A stretch of 38,055 nt of DNA. It comes from DATLYH01 sp035575035 (lineage in GTDB: Bacteria; Planctomycetota; Planctomycetia; Gemmatales; Gemmataceae). The stretch lies in assembly GCA_035575035.1 (NCBI GenBank), contig DATLYH010000070.1:1-38055 (forward strand). The letters run 5' to 3'. Positions within the stretch are counted from its first letter, which is position 1. The number at the start of each line of letters is the position of its first letter. A program made the position numbers and the translations under genes. Under the pieces are notes generated by a model. It was given only the letters and a program-made list of their open reading frames with translations. It was not told the DNA's origin and ran no database searches. Shown one piece after another: positions 27,001 to 34,182 of the stretch.

Positions 27001-27387
27001 GACCCCGACGGGCGGCGGCTGGCGGTTCGCCTGGAATTGGTACAGCAGCAGGGCGATGATCGCCAGTACCGCGGCCGCTCCCAGCGCCAGACCCACCCGG
27101 CGGAGCAGCGGGCCGACATCCGTCTCGTCCGCGTGTTCCTCCATCGGCACGACGCGCGGGGCGGCGCCGGGCAAAGAGGCGCGGACGCGCTGGGCGACCT
27201 CGGCGGCGGCCTGGCGGCGCTCGGCGAAGCTCCGCCGCAGTTCCTCATCCTGAAGGCGGAAAGCGTCCCTCGTTGTCCGGCAGCCGGCGCAGATGCGCAG
27301 GTGGGCCTCCAAGAGGGCCTGCTGCTCCGGCTCGATTTCGCGGTCGATCTGGGCGGATATCAGAAGCATGGCCTGTTCGCAGTCCAT
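21091..27387 (-). CDS. Giant membrane anti-sigma factor: zinc finger, FecR, VIT, degenerate VWA, TPR-like
   Basis: 2098-aa protein. Residues 1-36 carry a ZAS/zf-HC2 zinc finger (C3, H29, C33, C36) that in this family holds an ECF sigma factor inactive. One membrane helix lies at about 98-118, followed by a Pro-rich linker. A FecR-type domain (about 165-280, RRITLPDGSVLYLNQNTSVK), a VIT domain (about 335-460, including TTIDQTYFNHEPQRLEGTFY) and a VWA-like domain near 565 follow. The VWA metal site reads FESSGD instead of D-x-S-x-S. The middle is unassigned. The C-terminal third is helical with TPR-like repeats (EALQVLRRLADGKWQPRFNW). GGAGG lies just before the ATG and the start is three bases after the sigma gene stop. 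Most of the protein would be on the far side of the membrane, possibly sensing envelope load or assembling a complex. Confidence 0.88.
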   Translation of the reverse strand: MDCEQAMLLISAQIDREIEPEQQALLEAHLRICAGCRTTRDAFRLQDEELRRSFAERRQAAAEVAQRVRASLPGAAPRVVPMEEHADETDVGPLLRRVGLALGAAAVLAIIALLLYQFQANRQPPPVGVPMPPLAVPPAAAHKPEVPIPGEHLTARRRPVVPPSAPLAVGESLQTKAGERRRITLPDGSVLYLNQNTSVKLAADRELTLESGEVYVEAAPRPPETAPPFLVKSPRREVKAVGTKFAVRTDANGTGVLVTQGLVSVSGASQLRRGEFLPPDGTAPVPAPRVSHLLDWTRDLMAHAESPLVPASKYAGGALIAIDPSGQEAKLSLRKYHIDVHIEDGFARTTIDQTYFNHEPQRLEGTFYFPLPPDASLSRLAMYVDGNLMEGGMVERDYGRAVYEEIVYSQRDPALLEWVDGSTFKMRVFPLEGHQEKRIILSYTQKLPALYGRMQYRFPAGHSLDVVRDWSFHARIKNGADIGWSCDSHTLRATKDGADLLLDASARQVKVDRDVQLSFFDPRSAQDEQPRFSSFDHEGARYLMLRYRPRLPGSGVQKAVNPRNWVFLFESSGDRDPLLARAQIDIIQTLLQHIEHRDTFAVLTAGTRVHSLFPEPQPATPENIQAAIEFLERSHLIGALDLGSALEAAESFVKVSSLEPTTEHYLVHVGSGVATLGERREDGLVKRLPEGVRYVGVGVGKRWARGFMKAAAERTAGHFTQINPDEPIAWRAFDLYATLNTPRLHDVKVVDSAERISFLSYANSLSQGEELCAIARIEAGEPMPESVIIGGTLDGQPFRKEVPVKEVAGGAGYLPRTWAKLEIDRLLAEDALRHKNRIVALSKAMYVMTPFTSLLVLENEQMYAQYKVDRGRKDHWAIYPCPPKIPVVYEPDPLQPVDPRSVPSASKPPANQVLQTVLIRVPPRFLTWPGQDDPYGSQQVLTAANLYQRSQALQALGRLARDKAEPLGLITGEPLTRLGVEGLEREYDAYAAARLAPAAFPESDLRGFLGDLRNYRLGPGKQQRRGPLSSAPSPGWRGSPVEWSERTALAFSLDDSRSVLLPPDGYFWLRDVSIGQPLAILSDAKARSRAHLNAIPEPAVLGIRTNENFEADFSTHAPGFFSRNLPLKVKGIGRIHTRIDESMDNESTKRRSAQGLVPQSYGRPAFRGDGRLFTDLVAYAPGMNTTSADIRATLEAEAVPDPRTLPGRIDPAARRLIEQARAAGWQKLTLGGDQDTAGLDILFDGSGRYTYERVLPLGLRERVVCDGQTLLHLYPELGVGAQRNVSRFHRAALAGLVPWLVLPAEDLARGADVECVGERTVAVSPRGAAARTADGKPVPYLRIELVFATDGPLAERRLVEMPANKVHLREQFDPDGTIRLLDADRKELTARKLILTRAAAPDLKPDTSALVVLPLPLRTREHVYQAYGLNPNKPLDLEENLCLDYLEPEQALEVFAAEYAAQQAGRAREVYRRCFHQKGDRRLGFCTLLAAAGVRVSADPELLKVLWEHRHDPLASYLALQHQAYDSLHRRWALDWGRGIGPADGLLTRLADFRDRWLRWRDGSVNQLGRSARRAEQERALEYVRRNRSSVLGLALLTLIQEYAGSDEHFYRDLAAAWRLLDDGSGLAYTSRYEHARNLWNSGRRQEARTHFRELYTKAFQKGFLPPIDSTFRAALTGNGEEADLWNELMRQTAADLIREKDRVAVVTLAWQCWQLGDQPLADYLLETALDDPIGGAARAPVAAGMPRRTTPAPRPDRMAEEQEENRVVLLAAIEYLRQTNQLARADQLLRQLLEDEKQWLQADGALAPLPGAVRGAAPGGTEDAAAPMAPVVRQPQNTEEEAKAREKLLRLAGLWRLAAQVAEQRGLTARAIACLEEALEIEYHWGPEVVHLQQVRHDYGKLLDHYQMLASALAVLKLEPEGAAGAGMAPEGAALADMGTPPPGMVILPSMGPSADLVRRTVRAADRWRALDRESGPPCQQAAKILKTLGVRELAWEYLTTPIGQRPNESAPWLGLARTLNQEGDLDLADLAYAAAFDAEPTNAQILWDRAQNLRQAGKEAEALQVLRRLADGKWQPRFNWLQAQARQQVRGSGFLP
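24266..24296. repeat. Possible palindromic element inside the anti-sigma gene
   Basis: A short C-run/G-run palindrome (GCTCCCCCTCCAGCC followed by GGGGGAAGG) interrupts the middle of the gene. On the coding strand it yields APSPGWRGSP, unlike the sequence around it. It resembles the elements in the Tricorn-like and ggt genes but is more diverged, so membership of that family is a guess. Confidence 0.4.
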
Positions 27388-27390
27388 GAT

Positions 27391-27948
27391 TCACCTCCGA
27401 CAGTGACTGAGGCGCTCGCGCAACAGGGCCCGGGCTCGGGTCAGCCGGGCGTTGACCGTCGCCGGCGAGACGCCCAGAAGGGCGGCGATCTGGCGATAAG
27501 TAATGTCCTGGTAGTAGTAGAGCATCACCACCTGGCGGTAGGCGTCGGGCAGCGCCTCGACCTGGGCCAGCAGTTCCCGCCGCTCATCCTCCCGGTCCAC
27601 CGCCGCCTCACCCGAGCTGGACGCCCGGCTCAGCACTTCTTCCGGGTGGAAGTCGGGCCCCAGGGCGCTGAACGGGATCGGGGTGCGGTGGTTGGAGCGG
27701 AGCCAGTCGAAGCAGGTGCGCAGGGCGATGCCGTGCAGCCACGAGCCGAACCTCTCCGGATCGGCCAGGGAGGCCAGGGCGCGGTAGGCGCGCAGCAGGG
27801 TCTCCTGCGCCAGGTCGTCGGCCAGATCGGCCCGGCCAACCTTGGCGTGGCACAGGGCGACGACCCGTCCGGCCCAGCGGCGCACCAGTTCCTCATACGC
27901 TTCGGCCCGCCCCGCCAGCGCCTGACGGACCAGGTTGCCGTCCGACAT
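27391..27948 (-). CDS. ECF-type RNA polymerase sigma factor
   Basis: 185-aa sigma-70 family protein with region 2 (AYEELVRRWAGRVVALCHAK, DLAQETLLRAYRALASL, GSWLHGIALRTCFDWLRS) and region 4 (LPDAYRQVVMLYYYQDITYR, then IAALLGVSPATVNARLTRAR), the usual helix-turn-helix for the -35 element. The linker is short, without region 3 or a C-terminal extension. ATG 27946-27948 has GGAGGGA six bases upstream; a start 45 bases earlier is possible. Its stop is three bases from the anti-sigma start, so the pair is translationally coupled. It should direct genes under control of the membrane-bound partner. An AT-richer stretch near 28005-28025 may hold its promoter, but I could not settle the hexamers. Confidence 0.95.
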   Translation of the reverse strand: MSDGNLVRQALAGRAEAYEELVRRWAGRVVALCHAKVGRADLADDLAQETLLRAYRALASLADPERFGSWLHGIALRTCFDWLRSNHRTPIPFSALGPDFHPEEVLSRASSSGEAAVDREDERRELLAQVEALPDAYRQVVMLYYYQDITYRQIAALLGVSPATVNARLTRARALLRERLSHCRR

Positions 27949-28285
27949 CACCCGTCCCTCCGGATCGATCCGACCTCGCGGGAGCGGCCCCATACTGTAG
28001 TAGCACCAGACGGCAAAGTTAATATGCCCGACCTCTCAGAGCCCCGGCGTGGGCCTGACCTCGCAGAGCCCAGGACCTGAGCGACAGGACCGACTTTATC
28101 CTGTCGCGGACGCCCCCATCGCCGCAGTAGGGCAATGCGTCACGACGAACATTCCAGTCCACCAGGGGAGTGTCCAGCCGGATCATGGTTCGGGCTTCCT
28201 GGGCGGCTTGGTTGGAATCGGAATGGACGACAGGGCTGGTTGACGTAATCAAACCGCGTCCCACAGGTGCGACCCCTCCGCTGGG

Positions 28286-28514
28286 GCGCGGTCGGCCGAC
28301 CGCGCTCCCCGGTGTGGACCGGAGGTCGCCCTGTGCCAGCCCGGGCGGTTGTCGTGTGACGGCCGCCCGGACTGGCGCTGGGGGCCCGTTGGGGCGAGGT
28401 CTCCGGACCACGCCCCCGGCGCACCCGTTGGGGCGAGGTCTCCGGACCACGCCCCCGGCGCTGACCGCAGGTCTCCCTGCGCCAGCATGGGCCGCCCGGA
28501 CTGGCGCTGGGGGC
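28286..28514. repeat. Cluster of direct and inverted repeats in the sigma/protease intergenic region
   Basis: 28286-28305 is a perfect 20-base palindrome. A 24-base direct repeat occurs at 28362-28385 and 28491-28514. Two adjacent 39-base units (28385-28423 and 28424-28462) differ only at the last base. GCCAG-CCCGGGCGG near 28337-28350 can pair with CCGCCCGG-CTGGC at 28363-28376. Short frames through the cluster give repetitive, non-protein-like sequence. The whole 27949-28547 gap contains no gene I can support. Confidence 0.85.
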
Positions 28515-28547
28515 TTATGCAGGAAGGGCAAACCGACGGCCGGGAAC

Positions 28548-31500
28548 TCACTGCCCCCGCAGCACCGGCGGCTTCGGGCGATTCCTCAGCTCTTCCTTGA
28601 GCACCTCAACCGCCCTCTCCAGCTGGGCGTCGCGGCCCTGGCAGAAATCCTCCGGCGTGTTGTCCACGTACACGTCGGGCGGCACGCCGTAGTTCTCCAG
28701 ATTGGTGCCGTTGACGTTCCACAACCCCGAGCTGGGCGTGCGGATCGACGAGCCGTCCATCAATTGGTACGACCCGGTGCCGATCACCGCGCCGTAGGTC
28801 GTGACACCGACTACCTTGCCGAGCTTCAGCGTGCGGAAACCGTCGGGGAACACCTCGGCGTCCGACGTGGAGCGCTCGTTGGCCATCACCACCATCGGCC
28901 CGAAGAAGCCGCGCAGCGGCCGGGTCACCTCGATCGAGTCGCGCACCCGGGTGTACTGGTATTGCCGCTGCCCCAGGATTTGCAACAGCTCCTGGTCGAT
29001 GCTGCCGCCCGGGTTGAAGCGCTGGTCGATGATCAGCGCCTTCTTGGTGCGCAGCATGGTCAGGTCGCGCTCGAACTGGCGCAGCGCCGTCTCATTCATC
29101 TGGCGGATGTGCAGATAGCCGATCTCGCCGCCGGACAGTTTCTCCACCATCGCCCGGCGGTCGGCCACCCACTTCTCGTACTGGAGGTTGGTCTGCTGCA
29201 GGCTGCTGACCGGCGTCACCCGCGTCTTCCAGGCTCCCTCCTTGGTCGGCTTGGAATTGACGAGGAATTCCATCCGGCTGCCGGGGGCGGCAGTGAACAG
29301 CCGCCAGTAGTTGTCCGGCACCTTGAGGTCGTCGCCGTCCACGGCAAGGATGTAATCGCCGACGTTGATCTTGACCCAATCCTTGTCCGCCGGGCCGTTC
29401 TTGTAGATGTGGCTGACCTTGTAGTAGCCGCTGCGGTCGGCCTCCAGCTCGAACCCCGGGAAGCGCGTTTGCGGGCTGCGGCCCTCGCCGCGCTCGCCCC
29501 GGCCGCCGCCGCTGATGCCGGTGTGCGAGGCGTTCAGTTCGCCCAGCATCATGCTGACGACGTTATGGAGTCCCTCCTGATCGCCCACGTGCTCCAGCAA
29601 CGGCTCGTAGATGGCGCGAACCTTGTCCCAATCCACACCGTGCATGGCAGGGTCATAGAAGCGGTGCTTCATCACCCGCCAGCTTTCGTTGAACACCTGC
29701 TTGCGCTCGGCGCGGTGATCGACCTCGACGCGGACGGTGAAGTTGATGCGTCGGGCCGTGGAGCCGCTGCCTGGGCCCGCCTCGGCGCTCGTCCCACGCC
29801 CCCCCGGCCGTGGAGTGGGAGGAGTCGGCGTCGAGCCGGCCGCGGCCGGACCGCCCAATCCGCCGCCCACGGCGACCGCGTAGATGCCGTTCCCCTGGCG
29901 GAAGTAGAGGGTCCGGCCGTCCCGGGCGAACTGGAGCGACGACAGACCGCCGAAGCCGAAACGGCCAGCCGGCGGGCCGTCTCCTTCCTCGGTCGGACGC
30001 ACCGACTGGGTGACGCGCGTCAGGCGCTCGCCGTCGATCCCCACCGACCAGATCGACTGCACAGGCCGGCCCCCTTCGGTCCCGACGGTGGCGAAGACGA
30101 CGCTGCGGCTGTCGGGCGAAACGGCCAGGCTGGTGATGTTGTCGGCGATCCGCGTCAGTTGCCGAGCCCGCCGGCCGATGCGGTTGAAGTCGATCTTGAC
30201 CTCGACCGTCCCGGCCGGGCGGACGTCCTGGCCCCGGGCCGGCTCGTCGTTGTCGGCCGACCCGCCGAAGCGGCGCGGCAAGCCCCGGCCCTGGCGCTCG
30301 GCAGCCGCGGCTTCCTCCTCGCTGTCGATGTTGCGGTCGGCCGGGTCTTTCTCCTCCGGCAGCAGCGAGACGACGAACAGCTGCGCCGTCGAGCGGCCGG
30401 CCTGGCCGATGTTCGACACATCGCCGCCGGCCAGGTAGACGATCCGCTTGCCGTCCGGCGTCCACACGGCGTTGCTGTCGCTGTAGACATCGTCGTCGGT
30501 GAGGCGCCGCTCCGCTCCGCCGTCGGCCGGGATGACATACACGTGAGACAGCAGGGTGTCACTCGCCTTGTGGTAGGAGATCCACTTGCCGTCGGGCGAC
30601 CACTGCGGGTTGCCGATGGCCGAGCCGCCGAAGCTGATGACCGTGCCGCTCGCCAGTGCGGTGGTCTGGTCCGTCGCGAAGCTGTACTTGTAGAGTTTCT
30701 TGTCACTGGCGGTGTAAAGAAGGGCCTTCGAGTCGGGCGACCAGACGAACTGGCCTTTCTGCGTGTCGCTGTCGGAGATCTGCCGGAGCTGGCCGCCCTG
30801 CTCATCGCAGACCCACACCTCTTCGCGGCCGCTCCGGTCGCTGATGAAGGCGATCCATTTGCCATCGGGCGACCAGCGGGGCTGCGTGTCCCGGGCCCCC
30901 GGCGTGCGCGTGACCCGGCGGACATCGCCGCGGTCGGTAGCGATGGTGAACAGCTCGCCGTGGACCGAGATCACCGCCCGTTTGCCCGACGGCGACAGGT
31001 GGTAGCTGTCCGCCTCACCATTGATGGTCAGCGTCTCGCGGCTGTTCTCCGGCTCGTCGGTGATGAGGTCGATCTTGATCGCGGTGGTCCGGCCCGTCGC
31101 CACGTCGAGCTTCCACAGGCCGAAGTTCTCTTCATAGACGATGACCTTGCCGTCGGCCGACATCGACGGCCAGAAGAGCGAGCCGCTGGTATGGCGAGTG
31201 ACCTGCACCGGCGGGCCGCCGTACTCGGAAACCTTCCAGATGTTGTTGACCGACTTCATCACCTCCTTGCTCCCGGCCTTGGCCATGACCGCACGGTCGG
31301 AGACAAAGTAAATCTCGCCGTTGGCGTACATCGGCCAGAAGTTGTTCGGCTTCTGGTCGTCGGGCAGGTCGGCATCGAGAAGCTTCCGATAAGAGTTCTT
31401 CTCCAGGTCAAGCACCCAGAGGTCGGCGGCGTAGCTGCCGCGATAGTGCTTGCGCCACCAGACCATGGGATGGCGGTTGAAGGCGAGTTTGCGGCCGTCG

Positions 31501-32060
31501 GGCGAGTAGCTGGCCCAGTAGCCCCAGTCGGTCGGCAGCGGCTCCTCCAGACCGCCGGTCAGCGGCACCTCGTACAGGTTGGGAATGCCGGGGTAGAGCC
31601 GGCCGCGTGCTGACTGGAAGATGATCCGCCGGGAGTCGCGCGACCAGCCGACGACTATATCGGCGGCACTGTGGAAGGTGAGCTGTCGCGGCGTGCCCCC
31701 TTCGGCGGGGATGACGAAGACGTCATGGTTGCCGTAGCGGGCCGACGAGAAGGCAATCCACTTGCCGTCGGGCGAAAAGCGCGGGTGGATGTCGGCGGCC
31801 CGGTGCACCGTCAGGCGGCGCGGGTTGGAGCCGTCCTCATTGGCGCTCCACAGATCGCCCTGGTAGCTAAAGACGATCTTGCCATGATGGTAGTCGGGGT
31901 GCCGCGCCAGCTTGATCTCGGCGGCCAAGGAATGAGGCACGGCCAGGAAGGCGGCCGCGAGCAACAGAGCCGCCCCCCTAACTCTTATCCTCTCCCCCCG
32001 CGGGGGGAGAGGGTGAGGGTGAGGGGGGGGCGAAGGAAGACGCAGCGCTTGGATGGACAT
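28548..32060 (-). CDS. Tricorn-like S41 protease (beta-propellers, PDZ, protease core)
   Basis: 1170-aa exported protease. An N-terminal signal peptide (hydrophobic core GAALLLAAAFLAVPHSLAA) is followed by two beta-propeller regions made of TolB/WD-like repeats (FSPDGKWIAFSS, WSPDGKWIAFISDRSGR). A C1 helical region, a PDZ domain (GYYKVSHIYKNGPAD, VNVGDYILAVDG-like) and the S41 core follow. By comparison with Tricorn, catalytic residues can be placed in LNASHTGI (Ser-His), STSDAEVF (nucleophile Ser and Asp) and NLENYGVPPD (Glu). It should cleave peptides outside the cytoplasm. ATG 32058-32060 has GAGG six bases upstream. A palindromic element is read in frame within the signal peptide. The gene is divergent from glpD by 93 bases. 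Confidence 0.92.
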   Translation of the reverse strand: MSIQALRLPSPPPHPHPLPPRGERIRVRGAALLLAAAFLAVPHSLAAEIKLARHPDYHHGKIVFSYQGDLWSANEDGSNPRRLTVHRAADIHPRFSPDGKWIAFSSARYGNHDVFVIPAEGGTPRQLTFHSAADIVVGWSRDSRRIIFQSARGRLYPGIPNLYEVPLTGGLEEPLPTDWGYWASYSPDGRKLAFNRHPMVWWRKHYRGSYAADLWVLDLEKNSYRKLLDADLPDDQKPNNFWPMYANGEIYFVSDRAVMAKAGSKEVMKSVNNIWKVSEYGGPPVQVTRHTSGSLFWPSMSADGKVIVYEENFGLWKLDVATGRTTAIKIDLITDEPENSRETLTINGEADSYHLSPSGKRAVISVHGELFTIATDRGDVRRVTRTPGARDTQPRWSPDGKWIAFISDRSGREEVWVCDEQGGQLRQISDSDTQKGQFVWSPDSKALLYTASDKKLYKYSFATDQTTALASGTVISFGGSAIGNPQWSPDGKWISYHKASDTLLSHVYVIPADGGAERRLTDDDVYSDSNAVWTPDGKRIVYLAGGDVSNIGQAGRSTAQLFVVSLLPEEKDPADRNIDSEEEAAAAERQGRGLPRRFGGSADNDEPARGQDVRPAGTVEVKIDFNRIGRRARQLTRIADNITSLAVSPDSRSVVFATVGTEGGRPVQSIWSVGIDGERLTRVTQSVRPTEEGDGPPAGRFGFGGLSSLQFARDGRTLYFRQGNGIYAVAVGGGLGGPAAAGSTPTPPTPRPGGRGTSAEAGPGSGSTARRINFTVRVEVDHRAERKQVFNESWRVMKHRFYDPAMHGVDWDKVRAIYEPLLEHVGDQEGLHNVVSMMLGELNASHTGISGGGRGERGEGRSPQTRFPGFELEADRSGYYKVSHIYKNGPADKDWVKINVGDYILAVDGDDLKVPDNYWRLFTAAPGSRMEFLVNSKPTKEGAWKTRVTPVSSLQQTNLQYEKWVADRRAMVEKLSGGEIGYLHIRQMNETALRQFERDLTMLRTKKALIIDQRFNPGGSIDQELLQILGQRQYQYTRVRDSIEVTRPLRGFFGPMVVMANERSTSDAEVFPDGFRTLKLGKVVGVTTYGAVIGTGSYQLMDGSSIRTPSSGLWNVNGTNLENYGVPPDVYVDNTPEDFCQGRDAQLERAVEVLKEELRNRPKPPVLRGQ
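31978..32031. repeat. Palindromic C/G-rich element inside the Tricorn-like signal peptide
   Basis: The core is a perfect 24-base palindrome (31989-32000 with 32001-32012, CCTCTCCCCCCG and its complement), flanked by CTCACCC-type repeats. On the coding strand it gives SPPPHPHPLPPRGERIRVRG between the first nine residues and the hydrophobic core of the signal peptide. The same type of element is found in ggt. Confidence 0.85.
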
Positions 32061-32153
32061 AGCGACCTCACCTTGGATAGGGTGGAAGAAGAAAGGCCAT
32101 CGGTGCCGGCGATGATACCGGCCCGGCCGGCGCTCGGCAAGCAGCAACCGGCA

Positions 32154-33701
32154 ATGAAACGAAACCCCGACGCCCTGCGAGACGGCCCCTTTGACCTACT
32201 AGTCCTCGGCGGCGGCATCACCGGCGCCGGTGTGGCCCTCGATGCGGCCCTGCGTGGCTTCCGCGTGGCCCTGATCGACAAGGGGGACTTCGCCGCGGGT
32301 ACCAGCAGCGCTTCGTCCAAGCTGATCCACGGCGGTATTCGCTACCTGGAGCAGGCCGCCCTTCACCTGGTTTACGAGGCGCTGCACGAGCGCCGGCTGC
32401 TTTTGCAAAACGCCCCCCACCTGGTCCATCCCCTCCGCTTTGTGCTCCCCTTTTATCGAGGCGACCGGGTGCCGCCGTGGAAGTGGCGCGTCGGGCTGAC
32501 CCTGTACGATTTGCTGGCCGGTGCGAGCAACATCCGCCGCAGCCGGCCGCTGCACCTGGGGCGATTACGGCGGGAGTTCCCCAACCTGCGCCCCGACGGC
32601 CTGCGCGGTGCCGCCGAGTATTACGATGCTCAGATGGATGACGCCCGGCTTTGCCTGGAGGTGGTGCAGACCGCCGTTGCCCAGGGGGCCGTCGCGGTCA
32701 ATTACGTTGAGGCGGTGGCATTCGAACAGGCTGGCGGCGAGATTACCGGAGTGCGGGTGGTCGATCGGCAGGGGGACGGCGAGTTCGTGGTGCGGGCGCG
32801 GCAGGTGCTCAATGCCACCGGCCCCTGGGTGGACCACGTTTGCCGCCTGGCGGGAGACACGACCGGGCCGCACCTGGAGCCGACCAAGGGCGTTCACCTG
32901 GTGGCCCCCGGCCGGGGGTTGACGGCGGCCTTCATCCTGCTTCATCCGGCGGACGGCCGGGTCTTCTTCGTTATTCCGTGGCTGGGCAAGACCCTGATCG
33001 GCACCACCGACACCTGGACCGAGGAATCGCCCGATGCCCTGACCGTCACGGCGGCGGACGTCGAGTATTTATTGCAAGGACACAATCACTTCTTCGCGCC
33101 GGCGCTGGGACCGGACGATGTCCTCGGCAGCTTCGTCGGGCTGCGGCCGCTGGTCCGATCGCGGCCGGGAAGTCCGTCATCGCTGTCCCGCGAGTTTCGG
33201 CTGTTCCGCTCGCCGTCGGGGTTGCTGTCGGTGGCAGGAGGAAAGTACACGACCTATCGGCAAATGGCGGAAGAGATCACCGATGAGGTTGCTTGCCGCC
33301 TGGGCCGCCGGCGCTGTTGCCGAACGCGGACTTTTCGCCTGGACGGAGCGCCGCCGACACCGTGGGCGGAATTCGAGCCGGCCGAGGTCGTCGCCCTGCG
33401 GACGCGCTATCGGCTGGGGGAAGAGTCGGCCCGGCACCTGGTGCGCCGCTATGGCCGGCGGGCGCGGGACGTGGCCGCCTATCTGGAGCGCGACCCGGCC
33501 CTGGGCAAGCCAGTGGTGGACGGTGAGCCGGACCTCTGGGCGGAGTTCGCCTACCAGCGCGACCGTGAGATGGCCGTCCGGCCGGAAGACTTCCTCCTTC
33601 GCCGGACGCGGCTGGGGCTGTTCCATCCCGCGTTGCTGCAAACCCTGCCCCTTCCTCAGGTGGTGAGTCCCCCTCCCGGCGGGATGGCCCGGAAGGCGTA
33701 G
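32154..33701 (+). CDS. glpD: Glycerol-3-phosphate dehydrogenase, FAD-dependent
   Basis: 515-aa flavoenzyme oxidising glycerol-3-phosphate to dihydroxyacetone phosphate at the inner face of the membrane. The FAD Rossmann motif is LVLGGGITGAGVALDAALRG, followed by KGDFAAGTSSASSKLIHGGIR and YLEQAALHLVYEALHERR. Further family blocks are NATGPWVDHV, LEPTKGVHLV, IPWLGKTLIGTTDT and FVGLRPLV, with LSVAGGKYTTYRQMAE and the C-terminal domain ending near EFAYQRDREMAVRPEDFLLR-RTRLG. I used ATG 32154-32156 by fit to the family start; an ATG 42 bases earlier is possible and neither has a clear ribosome binding site. Its last 46 bases overlap the end of the convergent membrane-protein gene. Confidence 0.93.
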   Translation: MKRNPDALRDGPFDLLVLGGGITGAGVALDAALRGFRVALIDKGDFAAGTSSASSKLIHGGIRYLEQAALHLVYEALHERRLLLQNAPHLVHPLRFVLPFYRGDRVPPWKWRVGLTLYDLLAGASNIRRSRPLHLGRLRREFPNLRPDGLRGAAEYYDAQMDDARLCLEVVQTAVAQGAVAVNYVEAVAFEQAGGEITGVRVVDRQGDGEFVVRARQVLNATGPWVDHVCRLAGDTTGPHLEPTKGVHLVAPGRGLTAAFILLHPADGRVFFVIPWLGKTLIGTTDTWTEESPDALTVTAADVEYLLQGHNHFFAPALGPDDVLGSFVGLRPLVRSRPGSPSSLSREFRLFRSPSGLLSVAGGKYTTYRQMAEEITDEVACRLGRRRCCRTRTFRLDGAPPTPWAEFEPAEVVALRTRYRLGEESARHLVRRYGRRARDVAAYLERDPALGKPVVDGEPDLWAEFAYQRDREMAVRPEDFLLRRTRLGLFHPALLQTLPLPQVVSPPPGGMARKA

Positions 33702-34099
33702 ATCGTCAGCACGCCGGCGGTCCAGAGCAGGCCGGTCACGGCGCAGGCCATGCCGATGACCGCCAGCACCATCGCCGGTCCCCGGGTCCAGTAGTAGAAC
33801 GGGTTCAGTCCGGGCGGGCGCGGGAACAGGTAGCCCAGGCTACTGAAGAATACCAGCAGGAACAGCCCGCCGGGGAAGAAAAGCTGATGCCAGGCCGGGA
33901 CGCCGAGTTTGTCAAAGGCGTAGGCCAGCCCCAGAAAAATCGGCACCAGGTAAAGTGAGCCGAAATGCACCGCCTGGATGTCGCGGGTGTGGGCCCGCAG
34001 GCCGCTTTCCTTGTTGATGTCCACGATCGCCCACAGGATCCCCGTCACCACAATGGCCACCATATGGAACGCCACTAGGATGAAGTAGAGCCACTGCAT
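33656..34099 (-). CDS. Small four-helix membrane protein
   Basis: 147-aa protein with four hydrophobic segments (about residues 4-24, 44-62, 73-92 and 108-133). Between them are short loops with conserved-looking HTRDIQAVHFGSLYLVP and GVPAWHQLFFPGGLFL. The His and Trp residues near the membrane faces could bind a cofactor, but I do not recognise a family with confidence. It starts at ATG 34097-34099, 83 bases after the ggt stop on the same strand, and its 3' end overlaps the convergent glpD by 46 bases. Confidence 0.75.
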   Translation of the reverse strand: MQWLYFILVAFHMVAIVVTGILWAIVDINKESGLRAHTRDIQAVHFGSLYLVPIFLGLAYAFDKLGVPAWHQLFFPGGLFLLVFFSSLGYLFPRPPGLNPFYYWTRGPAMVLAVIGMACAVTGLLWTAGVLTIYAFRAIPPGGGLTT

Positions 34100-34182
34100 G
34101 GTTCACTCCAAACGAAGGGTGTTCCGGGCTGCCGCTGGCGGCCTGGCGCTGGGCAACGGCGAAGAACCCCCTCGAGGTGCTA

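Noticed and set aside
25483..28080. 865-codon open frame antisense to the sigma and anti-sigma genes
   Set aside because: No family features; both sense genes have strong domain evidence and strong ribosome binding sites.
28317..28514. CRISPR-like array of direct repeats
   Set aside because: Units are adjacent or irregularly spaced, of different lengths, without unique spacers of constant size, and no cas gene is nearby.
28170..31613. 1147-codon open frame antisense to the Tricorn-like gene
   Set aside because: It has low-complexity Val/Leu/Asp/Arg composition typical of antisense shadows, runs through the repeat island, and the sense frame has propeller, PDZ and S41 motifs.
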